Source of the DNA: Fasciola hepatica
Taxonomy: Eukaryota > Platyhelminthes > Trematoda > Plagiorchiida > Fasciolidae
Assembly (NCBI GenBank): GCA_948099385.1
Contig: CANUEZ040000165.1
Coordinates: 2,926,501-2,990,500, forward strand
Reading direction: 5' to 3'
Length of the DNA stretch: 64,000 nt
The position numbers and the translations under genes are program-made. How positions within the stretch are numbered: position 1 is the first letter of the stretch; each line of letters opens with the position of its first letter. The notes beneath the pieces were generated by a model. It was given only the letters and a program-made list of their open reading frames with translations. It ran no database searches and was not told the origin of the DNA. This document shows, piece by piece, positions 1 through 12,313 of this stretch.

Positions 1-497
1 TGTGAACTTCTGAATTGCTGGACTGATGAAAAACTGAGAGTGGGTCATTCGCGCAACGAATGCACTGAGCATTCAGACGGTCAACATCCATGTTGTCAGA
101 GGGGGACTTTCCTTCTGATCACAGGATAGTTTGATCTCCTACCACCCGCCTTCGATGTTCCTGGAGTGCAGAAATTGTTCAGAGAATATAAAGCCCAGAA
201 GTTTGATTTCTCTTTCAATCAAGCTTGACAGTCTCCTAACCTCATGTGGTTTGTGTTTTTCCTAGACTAGCCCCTTCTTCCTATGTACCCGTTTTAGAAA
301 CGACGAGACCGATCTTCCTAGATGGATGTAAAAAGTTCCGGTGGGACAGAAAATTCTAAAGATGAGGGTTATAATTTCGGCAGTAAAATATACTAAATGG
401 GATGGGCTAAATCTGTATTGTAATCAGGAGGTGGTGAGAAACGAAAAACGGTTGAGCCGTGAAAGGTTTTCTTTAGATAAGTTTCCGTGAGAAAAAC

Positions 498-1000
498 TGA
501 TCCATTTAGTCTGTGTGTGGGATGTGACGATGTCCCGAGTATATTTGTGGACGAAGATGTAATATGCTGTGATCACCGATACGAAGGGGCGCAGTAAGTT
601 TGAGGGAAAAGAATTCTGGGTGAGTAGTCGGGAAACAATCCAGTTGTGAGTCACAGTGAATCGGGGCAGGACAAATATCGTTGAGATTGAAAGATGAGAG
701 TGGACAGGCGGATGCATGAGTAAAATCTCCCACAAAGATGTGGAGATTGTCATCTATCAACCGTACAAGGAAAGGTAGGAATGAATAATAAAAGGAGTTA
801 ACTATGCCTTGTGACCTTTGCGGTGCTATATACACATTCGTGATAATAGTACGGCCCAAACGGCAAATTAACGATGACATGAGACAAATACGCTATCAAT
901 CCTGTTAGAGGAATAGGAAAAAGTGACACTGGACTTGCTACACAACTTGGAATTGATATATGCGAAAACGTCACCACCTCTTCGTGCATACCACACACGT
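498..1000 (-). mobile_element. Degenerate LINE endonuclease remnant (jockey/L2-like)
   Basis: Two overlapping minus-strand frames together resemble the C-terminal half of an apurinic-type endonuclease of a non-LTR retrotransposon. One frame (506-880) reads IFVGDF, close to the GDFN catalytic motif, then a spacer of the expected length, then IGDHSILHL, which fits the SDH motif of these nucleases. The upstream frame (798-998) overlaps it with a frameshift in between. No reverse transcriptase is visible on either side. I infer an old, non-functional fragment; the clade is uncertain because too few residues are conserved. Confidence 0.45.
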
Positions 1001-1449
1001 ATTTTGAAAGTCACTGGCCATAAGCAAGTAAGATAGGTCCGGAAGCTTGTTGGACGGTGAACGCACTTTGTTACGCAACTTGCCGGGAGCTGTCATATAA
1101 CCCGGTGGTGTGCGAATAAGGCCTACCTACAATCCGGCCCTTTTGCGTCTCCCCACATGATGGCTCCGATTCACATTGTCGTTATTTGATAGTAGGTGAC
1201 CCGAAACCTGTCATATTTTTTATTAGTAACATAAACTATTTTGGGTATTTTCGCGAAGACAATATCACGGTAGAGGACTGTGATAACAAAATTATGCCAG
1301 CGAACACGGACCAGAATTGTAACTCAGCCGTTCAGGGGGCGCGCGAAAGTTTCGATCCAACTGAGTTAATCTGCGGAAATTAATCCGAAGATTAATAAAT
1401 TAATTGGTGTCAGCCATCCCCACCTATGGCAGGTTCTACTGAAGAAAGA

Positions 1450-1960
1450 TCTGATTAAAAAGCCATGGAGAAACTTCACGAATTCATATCAAGGATTGTT
1501 ACTCCATGAGCCTGCAAGTATCAACATCTCAACGGGAAAATATTCCACAAGATACACGGATGCCCACCGGAAAATCATCCCAGTTCCTGGAAAGCTTCTG
1601 CAAGAAAAAGCCAACGAAATAACCGACGAAATTGGGTGTGAAAGATTCACTCCCAACAAGTGCTGGTCATTCCAATTCCAACGGCGCCATAATACACGAG
1701 GCATAATTTCCCACGACAAATCCTCGTAACTTTGTACAGATTGTGGACGAGTATTTGAAAAGAATGGCAGGAATATGCACCAGTAGCTAGTCACGCAACG
1801 TACTGCGTGCGTGCCAGACGGAAGCCCCGTACAAATAGGTGAAATATGTTGTGGCGTGCAAAAACAAAAGACGAGTTGACAATAATGTTGTGCTGACATG
1901 CACCCGGTGAAAAATTAAAATCCGTAATCATCGGCAAAAGTGCCTGTGAGGGTATCTGCT
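1450..1960 (+). mobile_element. Tigger/pogo-like DNA transposon remnant
   Basis: The frame at 1496-1729 contains a segment like the second half of the HTH_CENPB DNA-binding domain: IPVPGKLLQEKANEI, a short spacer, then a W and FQRRHN. This matches the pattern IPVxGxxLxEKAxE...W...FxxRHxI of Tigger/pogo transposases. Further on (about 1810-1940), in shifted frames, there are pieces resembling the start of the DDE catalytic region (GSPVQIGE, then GEKLKSVIIGKSA). Stop codons and frameshifts separate them, so this is a dead copy. No terminal inverted repeats were found. Confidence 0.55.
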
Positions 1961-2731
1961 GCCTCAAGGTCGATAGTCAGCTACGTCCCGTCAGCGCCTC
2001 TTCAGAATCCAGGTCAGTGCTTCTGTCAGCGGATACGCAACTCACAAGGTATAGGACCAATGAGACGTGGACGGATTCCCGTCAAGTGGTAGCTGATCGT
2101 GTGACCAACCAACCAATCAGAAGACAGGCTACCTGATGCATGTACGAACCAGTTGGTTTGTGTTGCGGCGATAGGTGTCAATGACTGTTTCTTCCCATAC
2201 AAACAATGTGTTGTGCACTCATATAGTGAGGTGATTCGTGGGCAGAATAGACATTTCACTGGAGTTAGTGGGATAGTGTGAAACAGTGCCTATCTACGAT
2301 ATTCCGAAAATCGTGGATGATTATGAGAACGAATGTATCTCTTGGGTGGTGAGGATCATTGTCATCATTCTTCTTTAAACATCTATTCTGTATATGAACA
2401 TGATGTAGCTAAATTTAGGAGACAACAAACCTTTCCAAAGGCGATTCAATCCAAATTTTAGCACGAAAAATATGACCCAGAAACTTCTAGGAAGTTATTC
2501 AACCCCTGTAGATCTTGTTACATTGATTCCATGAGAACAATTAAATAGTAAGAGATGAGAATGTCAGATGTTAAATCGTAATTGTGGTTAAATTTACTTT
2601 GTATATTGGTTAAAATAAACAAAACGCATATTTTCACCGAACCGTGTCAAAAATGAAACTACTGAAGAGACTACTTCATTTTAGCCATCTCCCGCCTTAA
2701 AGGCATACCTCACAGCAAGGAAAAATTTGAG

Positions 2732-2732
<1 letters not shown>

Positions 2733-2789
<57 letters not shown>
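2733..2789. repeat. (TA)n microsatellite
   Basis: An uninterrupted alternating TA tract of about 56 bp. Minus-strand open frames across it give alternating Ile-Tyr and are not genes. Confidence 0.97.
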
Positions 2790-2791
<2 letters not shown>

Positions 2792-5700
2792 CCGATAATC
2801 TAATTTGAAGCCTCGGGATTGTGATTGGATACCCTGTACGGAAGAGTCCAAAAATAAACCACAACTGTGATTTCTCATATTTATTCGTGTCTGAGTCACT
2901 TCTAACCCAACGAACAACGTGGCTGCATGTGTAAGCGCTCATATAGATAGTAATTTGTAGGTAATTGGGTGGATACGAACAACTAACAGGAATCATAAAT
3001 GTGATTCGTTTGTGGACTCTTCAGTGAAGAGTAACCCTTCACTCTTCAGACGCTTCACATTAAGTCCTAGTGAACATATAACATCGGAGTGTACAAGTAT
3101 GAAGACGAGTGAGCAGAGGAGTACCGAGTGCGCTCACAGGATGAGCGACAAAAACCGTGAAACCGGTCGTGTGCCTCCGGGGAAATTTTGTCCACTCACT
3201 TACACACCACTAACTATCAATATAAATCAGTTTGGTGTTACTTGCTGCATTGCTGTTTCTTACTGTGTCGATTAAGCTTTGTGAAAGATGTAAACCAATG
3301 AAAAATACTGAAGAGTGGTTTTGATGACCTCTGCAGTAAAAAATTTTAAGGAAATATGTCATATCAATTCTAATACCTTCCGTCAGCCAGTGCTTAGAAT
3401 AATTGTTGAGAAAGGTAAGTTGAATATCAGTACCGAACTTGTTTAAATTAAGTGGTTTGATAATTCCTGGAACATCCTACTGGTGTGCTATCCTGCACTG
3501 ATGTCACAGTGGAACCATTTTCTTCGTTCTTGTGAAAAAGTCAGAGCACCGCACAGCCTTCGCCCAAGAATATCGAATTCGCTATGAGCTACCGAGAAGG
3601 GAAGGCAATCGCTTCGTAGGGAGGATTCGCTTTCCGATCCCTTCTGGACAAGTGTGGATACACTAAGTAGATAACAACAAATGACCAAACCTGAACCACC
3701 GTGTGGCCCATATCTACCTAGTAAGCCTAAATTACCCTTGTAACCAACTTCTTGATCCCTCACACTGAATACATGGGAACGTTATCAACAACTCGAAGAG
3801 ACATGCACTTCGCTGTTGGCCGAATGATCTGGCAGTTTATCTTTCAGTAACAGTCACAAGCACTGTTTAGTGCTGAAAGAGATGTTGCTGCATGCAGCGT
3901 TTTTCAATTAACGCGAGTGACATATCATTGATTAGCTGTTCCGAAGACGCATCTCCCCATAGAATTCCACCCAAGCACAGATGAACTGTGAAGGAACATG
4001 AAAAATTCTAATCTGAAGACTTACGATTCTGTGCTATCCAACTGAACTATCTGGTTGCCCACTTTACCTGGGATTTACAGATATTTCCAAACGTGTTTTC
4101 GTTTAAATCGGATCGTTTCTGGTGCGCACGCCAACCCACCCTATAGGTTATGCTGATTAGTACATTTCTCTTCTGTATTGACCGGTACGACCAAAGACTC
4201 GACAACCCTGGGCGTAAAACTACCGGTGGAACACACATCTTAGGTGAAGCAGGGCTAAGATGCAAAACATGGTAGAGAAAACGCACACGTGATCGTTCTT
4301 AAATATACCGTGTATGATCCATTCAGACTATGATCAATCGATTCCATAATCAATAAATCCACGACCAGGTTGGCAATGAGTGAGCTCGCCTTTGCGCATG
4401 AACGTGCGTATGTCTGATAGCCGCTGTTGTTTCTAAGTTGTGCACTGCCAATCACTCCTGGAGCAAATAACTAGAAGCCCGAGGAAATTACCTGGTTCGT
4501 ATATCGTGGGAAATTAATGAAGTTTACCAGTGTTGCACGATTGAGAACTAATCGAATAGTAATCCAAGTTGAATGATCGAGTCGAGTTCAGCTTACCCAC
4601 ATTTGGTATAAGTTACCATGACACCACAGATTTTAGATAATATGTAGTTACCTTTTTGTTCAGGGTGGGTTGGTTATTCAGAATAATTCTATTTAATACA
4701 TACTGATTGTTTATCACTAGGTCAGGATCTTACAATTTTTGTGTTCCGCTAATAGGCACAAAATAGCAGTCTCGTATATGCACGCAGACTACGCGGACAA
4801 CCGGTCAATATCCCTCTCAACCATGGTCGGTGTCGATTTCTACCCATCCTTCAGCTCACAATGTTGTCTAGCCGATCTCGCTATACGTCGGCTGACCTTG
4901 GTTAACCTGGGCCGAATGAACGCGTGGCTTGCTGGCAAAATCGCAGGTTACTCTGCTCGGCTCTTACTTACATACCTGCTTGCTTATTCACCGACTACGG
5001 CCGGCTTTTTTTTGTCCACGTGATTATAAACTAATGGAGTGCATTATTCATTTTTTCTACTTTTAATTACGCAGACGGCAACAAAATTTTCAAGTTGTCT
5101 ACCGTTTTAACATATCCTAGAAATAAATTGGTTTCCATAATGAACAACTGGCGCTAAACTGCAAACTGAAGGGTGATCGCATGAGACTTCGTTTAGCTCA
5201 CTTTCTTAACCAAGCAGTTTCTCATAACTTTATTTTTGTACTTTTTCCCGTCTTTCTTACTGACTATAGAGCCCAGAATCGGGCTTCTCATAAGAATTCG
5301 GATTGTTTGGCCTCCAGTCTTTTAATCAACACAGATTCTTCACTTGAACTCATTTGCCATCAAGGGCCTATCTTCTCCCAACACTTCACTGGGCACGTAA
5401 ACATTTAAGTCTCAGTGGGTTTCCAGCAAATGAACTGGAGGAATGTGCGCTGCTCCCCGTCGTACTCTATCACCCTTCGGGCATTTTTTCTCCACTTGTG
5501 GGAACCCGCTCCGTAAAAGTAAATTGCAAAAATTCAACATTCACACAATGTTAAAATTAGATACAGAATGAAAAACTGTTCTGGGATTACCAAAATAGTT
5601 TGCATTCTCAGATATCTACTGGTGACCTGTTGACATGAATGTATCACATCCGAACAAGGTGATTCTTCGACCTACCCCAAGTTCTCAGGTCATTCGCTGA

Positions 5701-6230
5701 ATAACGTTGTCCCATTCTAAAATACGGTTGACAAAGTTTGGATTGGGTTGCCTCTTTTTATTTCACATCATATGATTCATCATGCAGCATGAACATTTAA
5801 CACCCCATTTAAAAACATGGATGCCCTGAACAACTGCTATATCCTTGTTAGGAATCAACAGCAGTGCATACCAACCGAGCCCTCACGGAGCCTCGAGCCC
5901 GAGGTGAACGATTGTGAGTAGAAAACCTCAATCATGAGGCTATCCAAGCTGAGTCTTGATGGTTCATTGAACTTGTGCACCACACGATATAGCACACTTC
6001 CGACTCTGGCTTTGAAAGTCAGGAGAGCACTTCCGGCACAACTAATGACCTCCATAATAGACGACTTCTCTGAAGGCGCTTAAGTATAACGAAGGCTTTC
6101 CGTTAAACAACGTACAGAGCAGTAGGACATCAGAGTTTTGCATGACACGATCCATCATGCAGTACGATCTTTCAAACCAGTGTCGGAAGAGCGCCGTATC
6201 ACACGGTGTACAAGTTCAATGACCCGCTCG
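2790..6230. other. No recognised gene or repeat
   Basis: Open frames here are short (under about 95 codons) and low in recognisable motifs. I saw no protein family, no tandem structure and no copy of the elements found elsewhere in the window. It may be intergenic, intronic or old decayed repeat. Confidence 0.5.
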
Positions 6231-6234
6231 GTAC

Positions 6235-6315
6235 TATTCCGGATAGCTTTGTGGTTAAGGTTTCCGACTCATATTCATTCACTCCGGGTTCGAGACCCAA
6301 TCGGGGCTCTTTTGG
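6235..6315 (+). repeat. tRNA-derived (SINE-like) relic
   Basis: A segment with an A-box-like motif (TAGCTTTGTGGTTAAGG) is followed about 30 bases later by a B-box-like GGTTCGAGACC. These are the internal RNA polymerase III promoter boxes at tRNA-like spacing. A full cloverleaf cannot be drawn with confidence. The downstream 60 bases may be the SINE body. There is no second copy in the window, so this is an inference. Confidence 0.4.
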
Positions 6316-9300
6316 ATGTGCTTTGTTGACTGTTCCTAACAGCGATGAAGCAGCTTTGCATTGTTTTAATGGTTTCTAATCAGTTGTCAGGTAGAACTTC
6401 AATCTGCAACTACCCACATTTTTTCTTTGTTGTAAAGCGTTCTCTAGTGCTAAGACCTTTAGCTCAATACCGATCAGCCTATAACGTCTGCAGTACAGAA
6501 TCTTCCCTAGCCGGATATTATGATAGCATTTGCTCCGCTTTTTCGTCATGTGTTGCTTAAATGACGGTCATACAGAACTTTTCAAGAGATAGATCTAAAG
6601 AACAATTCAAACTACATTCAATACCACCAAAATAAGGGTTTTCCACACAGTTCATCCGTCCACTCAGCAACGACTCAAATATTGACAATCACCGCCAACT
6701 AGTTCAATATGTATTTTCCAGTTCAGCTGTTTCTGTGGAGCTCTTATATGAGTCTCATCAGTTGTTGAGTGAACAACAAGATACGAGAAAGCCATTCTAC
6801 GAGGCTGAAGAAAGGAGACACGAAGGCTATTGGGCTTTCTATTATCGCGTACAGTGAACATCCACGAATCATTCAGGATCACCTACCGAGCTCCGATTAA
6901 TTCCTTGTACCAGATCAGTAGAGTCATTTTTTGCACAGCCGTGGCAGTGTCCATACGAATCCACCACCCGACCTATTAAAATAACCCCCTGCTCCGCAAT
7001 CTGGAGCTGCCGTGGCCACAAAGTGTGACGTAACCAGAAGCGCGATGAATAGCCTGATCACTGGAAAGATCATGTGATTTCACCAAAAATCAAATGGATG
7101 TTTATTATACACTGATGAACCCTTCAGTTTCACGTAAAATTCGGACATCTTAATCACTCGTTTGACTCACTAAAACATCTAAATTTGATTTAAAGCAAAT
7201 TCATTCTGAGTTTAAAATCGACAAGATGATGGCACCTAAATTTGAGCAAAAAGTTGATTAATCGAGTATGTCTATATTAAAGATGAGGTGATAACGAACT
7301 TCGCCATCTTTTCACTACGAGGGCATTTAGTCACATTAGGCGTAACGCTGAATTCATTCAAGGCATCAAACAACACAGTAATTACTTAGTTAAACGTGCA
7401 TGCATTAGAAAAAACGAAGGTTTTTCATTCTGACAAGTTTTTTGGTAAATGACATCATGGGTTAATGTGTCAGAACCAAGACCGGTTCGGAATGTATCGA
7501 AAAATCGATGCGTCATGTGAAAAGTTTTAGAAAGCTTTAATGTTCAGCAACAGAACTTGCAAAACCAGTATTGAAAAAGACCACTCGTGGTGACTAAAAC
7601 GTCGACCACCTACCAACGATTTAGACTACGCTGTGTTATTGAACAATGAAATTTTACTAAGAAATCATGGGAATTAAAAGTACAGTGTACACTGACAAAC
7701 CGAATGCAAACCCAACGTTGCATTCTGCAATATTATGACACTTTTTTTCATCGAGCAAGATATTTTGTGTCGGTTACTCAAACCTTGCCCCTTCATTACC
7801 CACTGAAAGATTATGGGAAACGAATAGCATATGAATAGGACCTCCCTTAGATAGATAAAATACTGGGTAACGCCGAGGTTGTGACAGCTGAATATTTATC
7901 CTGATATTCTACACCAAGTAAAAACGGCGGCTGACCTGTCGTTAGCATGAAACCCAGCTGAAGTGAATATTTCTGTAGCCACAAAACTCCACATTTTAGT
8001 TGCCATTCCCTATCTTGTGAAAAGTTAAATCCCATTTCAATCCCATACTCTGTTTTGACTTGTACAATTCTCTCCGTTATTCGCTTGCAACCACAAGACA
8101 AAATTCCCCATCACGGCAAATGCGCATTTGTTCCTTGTGTTCCCGTGACTTTGCCATGTCCAGTGAAGGAAGTACGTTTGAATGAATGACAACTTATATT
8201 TTCTGACACAAAGATGTAGTCTGACACTATTTAATACGACAGTGGAAATACGTCGGAAATTCCTATGGACAAGATGCCCTATATGTTCACGTGGTTTTCT
8301 TTCAGGATTAGTCATTGCAATGGTCGCTTCAAATATCTGCTGACAAAGTTTTACTTCTTAGACAACTATCTTACAAGCTTCCCAACTTCTTGTTTAATGG
8401 CATGTACTCCTGCATTCGTGTTATTAGAATAAATTAACCGACGGAATTCCCGTAGAGAAAACGAATATTCACTTCAGATTTGTAATTTACGAGAATAGTT
8501 ATGACAATGGTGTAACGATGGTCGGTGGAAAAATCTCCGAAACGTTACTATTTTTTTCTGCTACAGTCTCCGCAGTCCCACAGCGCACTTTCACTTACCT
8601 TTTAAGGAATCATCCAGACAGACAGGGGCAGAAATCCAACGGAGCAACAAATAGGACACCAAAGGAAAGACAAGAGCACAGTCCAAGTGCAACAATAAAC
8701 TAAATATATTTGTGTCAATAGGGAAATTCGAGGCGGGGGGAATAGTTAGTCAATCAAGAAGCTGAGATGTTTCTGCTATGGAAGTTAGTCGCGATCATGT
8801 ATCCTCCCTATCTCACAGATTCATTTGAAAAAATGCTCGAAGGAAATACTTTGTGCGCAAAATCACATCAGATCACAGCGCTAACCGTAGTACACATTTA
8901 TTTATTTGAGATACTGTATCAGCATTAAAAACGATTCGATCCACTGCGTGTGTATGTACTCTACTAAGTGGTCGCGTGAACTCTACTCCTTGCGAATTCG
9001 ATACCATTCCGATTGCACTTTTTCATCGCCAGCTGTTGATAAGCCAGAGTACGGAGGATACTACCCCAGCCAGCGGAAAACTTCTTCGTTCTAATTGTTA
9101 AGCTAGGCGTTGTCAGATCCTCAAAAAACAGCCTTTGTGCATTTTTCTGTGAGTTGAGATTTTTACAGAGGAGTCTACCAAATAAGGTTATGCGTTTTCT
9201 ACGCGAATATCTCAATTAACCTTCTTGAAGAGGAATTTACCAATTAGAGTAAAAATGAGTGAACATTCACATTCGCATAGCATTGCTAGTAAACACGAGG

Positions 9301-11300
9301 AACAAATAGGTGAATATGTCTGAGATCTTGAACCAGTATTGCTGGATAAGAGAGAGAAGGTAGGTAGCAGAACTACGACAGGTTGACATGGTTTTGATAT
9401 TTTCTGAACACTTGACCGGGTATGCCGGTTTGATGGAAAGATTTACAACAATCCGCTCCACTTCATCGTGTGTTTCAGTTCGACTGCAAGGAGTAATAAA
9501 TTTAGAACCATGGTCTAAAATTTGAATTCAGATAGAATTTTGCGCAAGCTGGCAACGATCAGGTGACTGGGGCGAACTACTTCGTAAAAACAGGTGCTGT
9601 TTTAAGTAAAACGTCGCACTACCACGTAATTCATTGGCTCTTTTAAGTGCTGCCGTATTTCAAAATTGGTTAAACATGTGCCCAGAAGTGCGAAAAGGGG
9701 TCGTGCAAGCTAGTTGCCTAAGGTAAATGCAAAGTTGAGCTGAAACGAAACCGTCCTCGGCATATTGTGCAACATTCCGTTGCTCGTTCTTGATGTTCCA
9801 TTGAATCCAATATGTTTCAAGTTAATTTCGCTTACTTCACTGGTTATCAGTAGGTATATGCCACATGAAATATAGTGAATTTCTTCCACAATTAACATCA
9901 CCCATTTTTTTAATGTAACATTCAATGCTTGAGAACGTTTTCTTATTTTGGCTACTGGAAATATTATCAGTAGTTCATTGTTCGACATGAATGATCAACA
10001 GTTGCAAAACCAGAGTAACGTGCTGCCCGAAGGTCGACCAGCACCAAGGCGCATGTCAACTATGAATGCCGGAAATGCTGTATTGATCTCATGAATGAGT
10101 TTATACATGCATATGTGAATTACTTTCTTTCCGAATACACCAAAAATTGCATTATAACAACTGATATCATGTACTCTAATCTATCATAGCAAATATTACA
10201 ATTTATTCTGGTTGCCGCTAGTTCCGTTGCGATATCCAAAAAGGAAATGAAAATTAGTTCAGTCAGTTATTATTGAGGACTGTAGAATAAAACAAAAAAG
10301 GTTAGTTTCTGTTATTTGCAACCAAACAAACAACCCACAATATATACGAAGATTTGAGAAAATAGATAACTGGAATGGGCAAAAGAAATTACGAACAAAA
10401 CGGCAAAGCATTGTCCTGAAAATGTATTTGAATGAGTAGGAAGCGTAAGATGTCCAAGTGCTAGAGACCAACAGGTTTTTTTCACTAGCCATTACTTCTC
10501 CAATGGCCCAAACACTGAAACTATCGGTTATATTAATGTGGTTGCATGGGAAGCGGCGAGATCAAAGATGGCCTGTCCCGAATGACAAGACAAACTTTTG
10601 ACATACTTCGTATTGCTTTTTTATTAACATTAAAATGCCAAAAGAGTCCAAGGAGACACTAACTGGTTGGAAAAGTTGAATAACTTGGTTTTCGCAGCAG
10701 TTCGTTGAAATTTCGTGACTGTTCCTGATGATAAATTTTGCGCTCATTCTCGAAATCTCGCTGAAATATAGTTATCCGTTCATACTTCAGGAAGACCCCT
10801 AATCCGCTTTCCAGGAAACAAAGGCAAGGTGGTCAAGGCCACCGCATTTCGTAAGCGACCTTTCGTACAGCTTCTCAGGAAGTGAAACGTAGTATGCTAA
10901 CGTTGCAAGTATTTTCCCTGCGGTATTAACCAAAGAGGAACAAATAACCTATATGATAATCTACATAAACATTGTGAGTTATTATGAACAAAGTGATCTT
11001 CAACGCAACCTTTCGTAGTGTTCTGAGGGTATCTCCACACCATCTCACTCAGCCTTCCCGAATGATGAACGTACTCTGCGCAACATTCGGTTATACAGTA
11101 TTCAATCTCCGAAGTATCTTCGAGTGACGTTGAGCACTGATATTCTCATGTTGTCAACTGTGTGCGAATTTTTTTCACATTTTGAAAAACACTGTATGGT
11201 ACTGACTCCAAATAAGGATTACCGAGACTGTCTTGTTTCACAGCACTATTGACAAAAATTAAATGATGAATTCGACAAACTATACAACCTCAAATTGCAA
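6316..11300. other. No recognised gene or repeat
   Basis: Only short open frames on both strands, none with a recognisable domain. The longest are about 90 codons with no catalytic or structural motif. Composition is moderately AT-rich. I see nothing that supports a gene, though short exons could be hidden here. Confidence 0.5.
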
Positions 11301-11307
11301 GGTGTTT

Positions 11308-11346
11308 AGGGCATAGATTGTTTGACGCTGTACGATGATGATGATT
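11308..11346 (+). mobile_element. Tip of an RTE 3' end
   Basis: The sequence TTTGACGCTGTACGATGATG repeats, with one change, the 3' terminus of the near-complete RTE at 42,381-45,782, including the start of its GAT-rich tail. Upstream similarity fades within about 30 bases, so this is an extremely 5'-truncated or eroded insertion on the plus strand. Confidence 0.6.
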
Positions 11347-11734
11347 CGAAAGATGGTGTCCCTTAGACACAGGGAGACGTAATGGGAAACCACATTATAC
11401 TAGGGAAAAACAAGGCAGCACGCGTAAGTTCAGCGGGGAGTAATCAGAAGTAGACGTGCCATAAGCGCTGAGTCTGTCATTCGTAAGGCAAAGACTGCTA
11501 ATAGCGTGTATGGTATTTGGCACTCAACGGCTTTTTTCCCTTCACTAATCTCCCTCAACTGCTGATTAGGGATTCGCAATCATCCAATAGAAAGTAAAAT
11601 TTTATCGACACGTTGGCCTTTTTGAAATTCATTGTGCGACGAAAGCACTAACCGCGCACAATCCATGCTTTTTGCCCTCCGCTAGCAAAGTCCTACAATG
11701 AATCTGAGATTTCCCGTCGTACACGTGACGACTA

Positions 11735-11950
11735 AAGTCGATGATGTGAACCGCTGACTTTCCACTCCGTTTGGTATTTTACAGACCAATGCGCTATAGG
11801 GATACAAAAAATCTGAACACGTAAGACGGACCCGTGTGTCTTCCAGTTGGCGTATTTTCTGCATTGATACAAAAGTTAAACTCCGCTGACCGACGGGATT
11901 CGAACTAACACGATAGTACCGCCTGTGCTCTACCAGCCGAAATACGAGCG
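11735..11950 (-). repeat. Two adjacent tRNA-like segments
   Basis: On the minus strand, about 11,885-11,950 carries GGCTGGTAGAGC followed by AGTTCGAATCC, matching A and B boxes at tRNA spacing. About 11,735-11,800 carries TAGCGCATTGGT followed by GGTTCACATC, a weaker A/B pair. Neither folds into a fully paired cloverleaf by eye. They could be tRNA pseudogenes or SINE heads. They lie just downstream of ITPA on its own strand. Confidence 0.4.
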
Positions 11951-12313
11951 TTTAGCAGAAACACCTGAGCATCCGCTTAGAGGCTTCCATTGAGCTATGC
12001 ACTAAGTAGTGTGTTATACCAAGTATCGATAACACTACTACCGTAAGCTCTCAGAGTAAAGCAGAGTAATAGTACGCGTAAACGGGAACAAAAGTAAGAC
12101 TAAAAACCGGACGGTATTTGATCAATAAGATTGTACACGCTGTTTCTGGAATAAGTTGAGCTACGAAAAACGTCGCCGAAAAGTCACGACATGCATGTGA
12201 ATCCAAAGTGGACAGAAGAGATTACAATAATCTGATTTCGGTGAACCAGTGAGAATGAGGAGCATAAGGGGAAAAAAGAAATAACACGCGTCTTCGATGG
12301 GCAAACGTGTATC

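Noticed and set aside
424..753. 109-codon minus-strand frame as a gene
   Set aside because: It overlaps the decayed LINE endonuclease in another frame and lacks motifs.
2697..2996. 99-codon and 61-codon frames with Tyr-Ile repeats
   Set aside because: Translation of a TA microsatellite.
4739..5023. A 94-codon frame with hydrophobic stretches, possible small membrane protein
   Set aside because: No initiation context, domain, splice partner or repeated copy; length is within what chance allows in this region.
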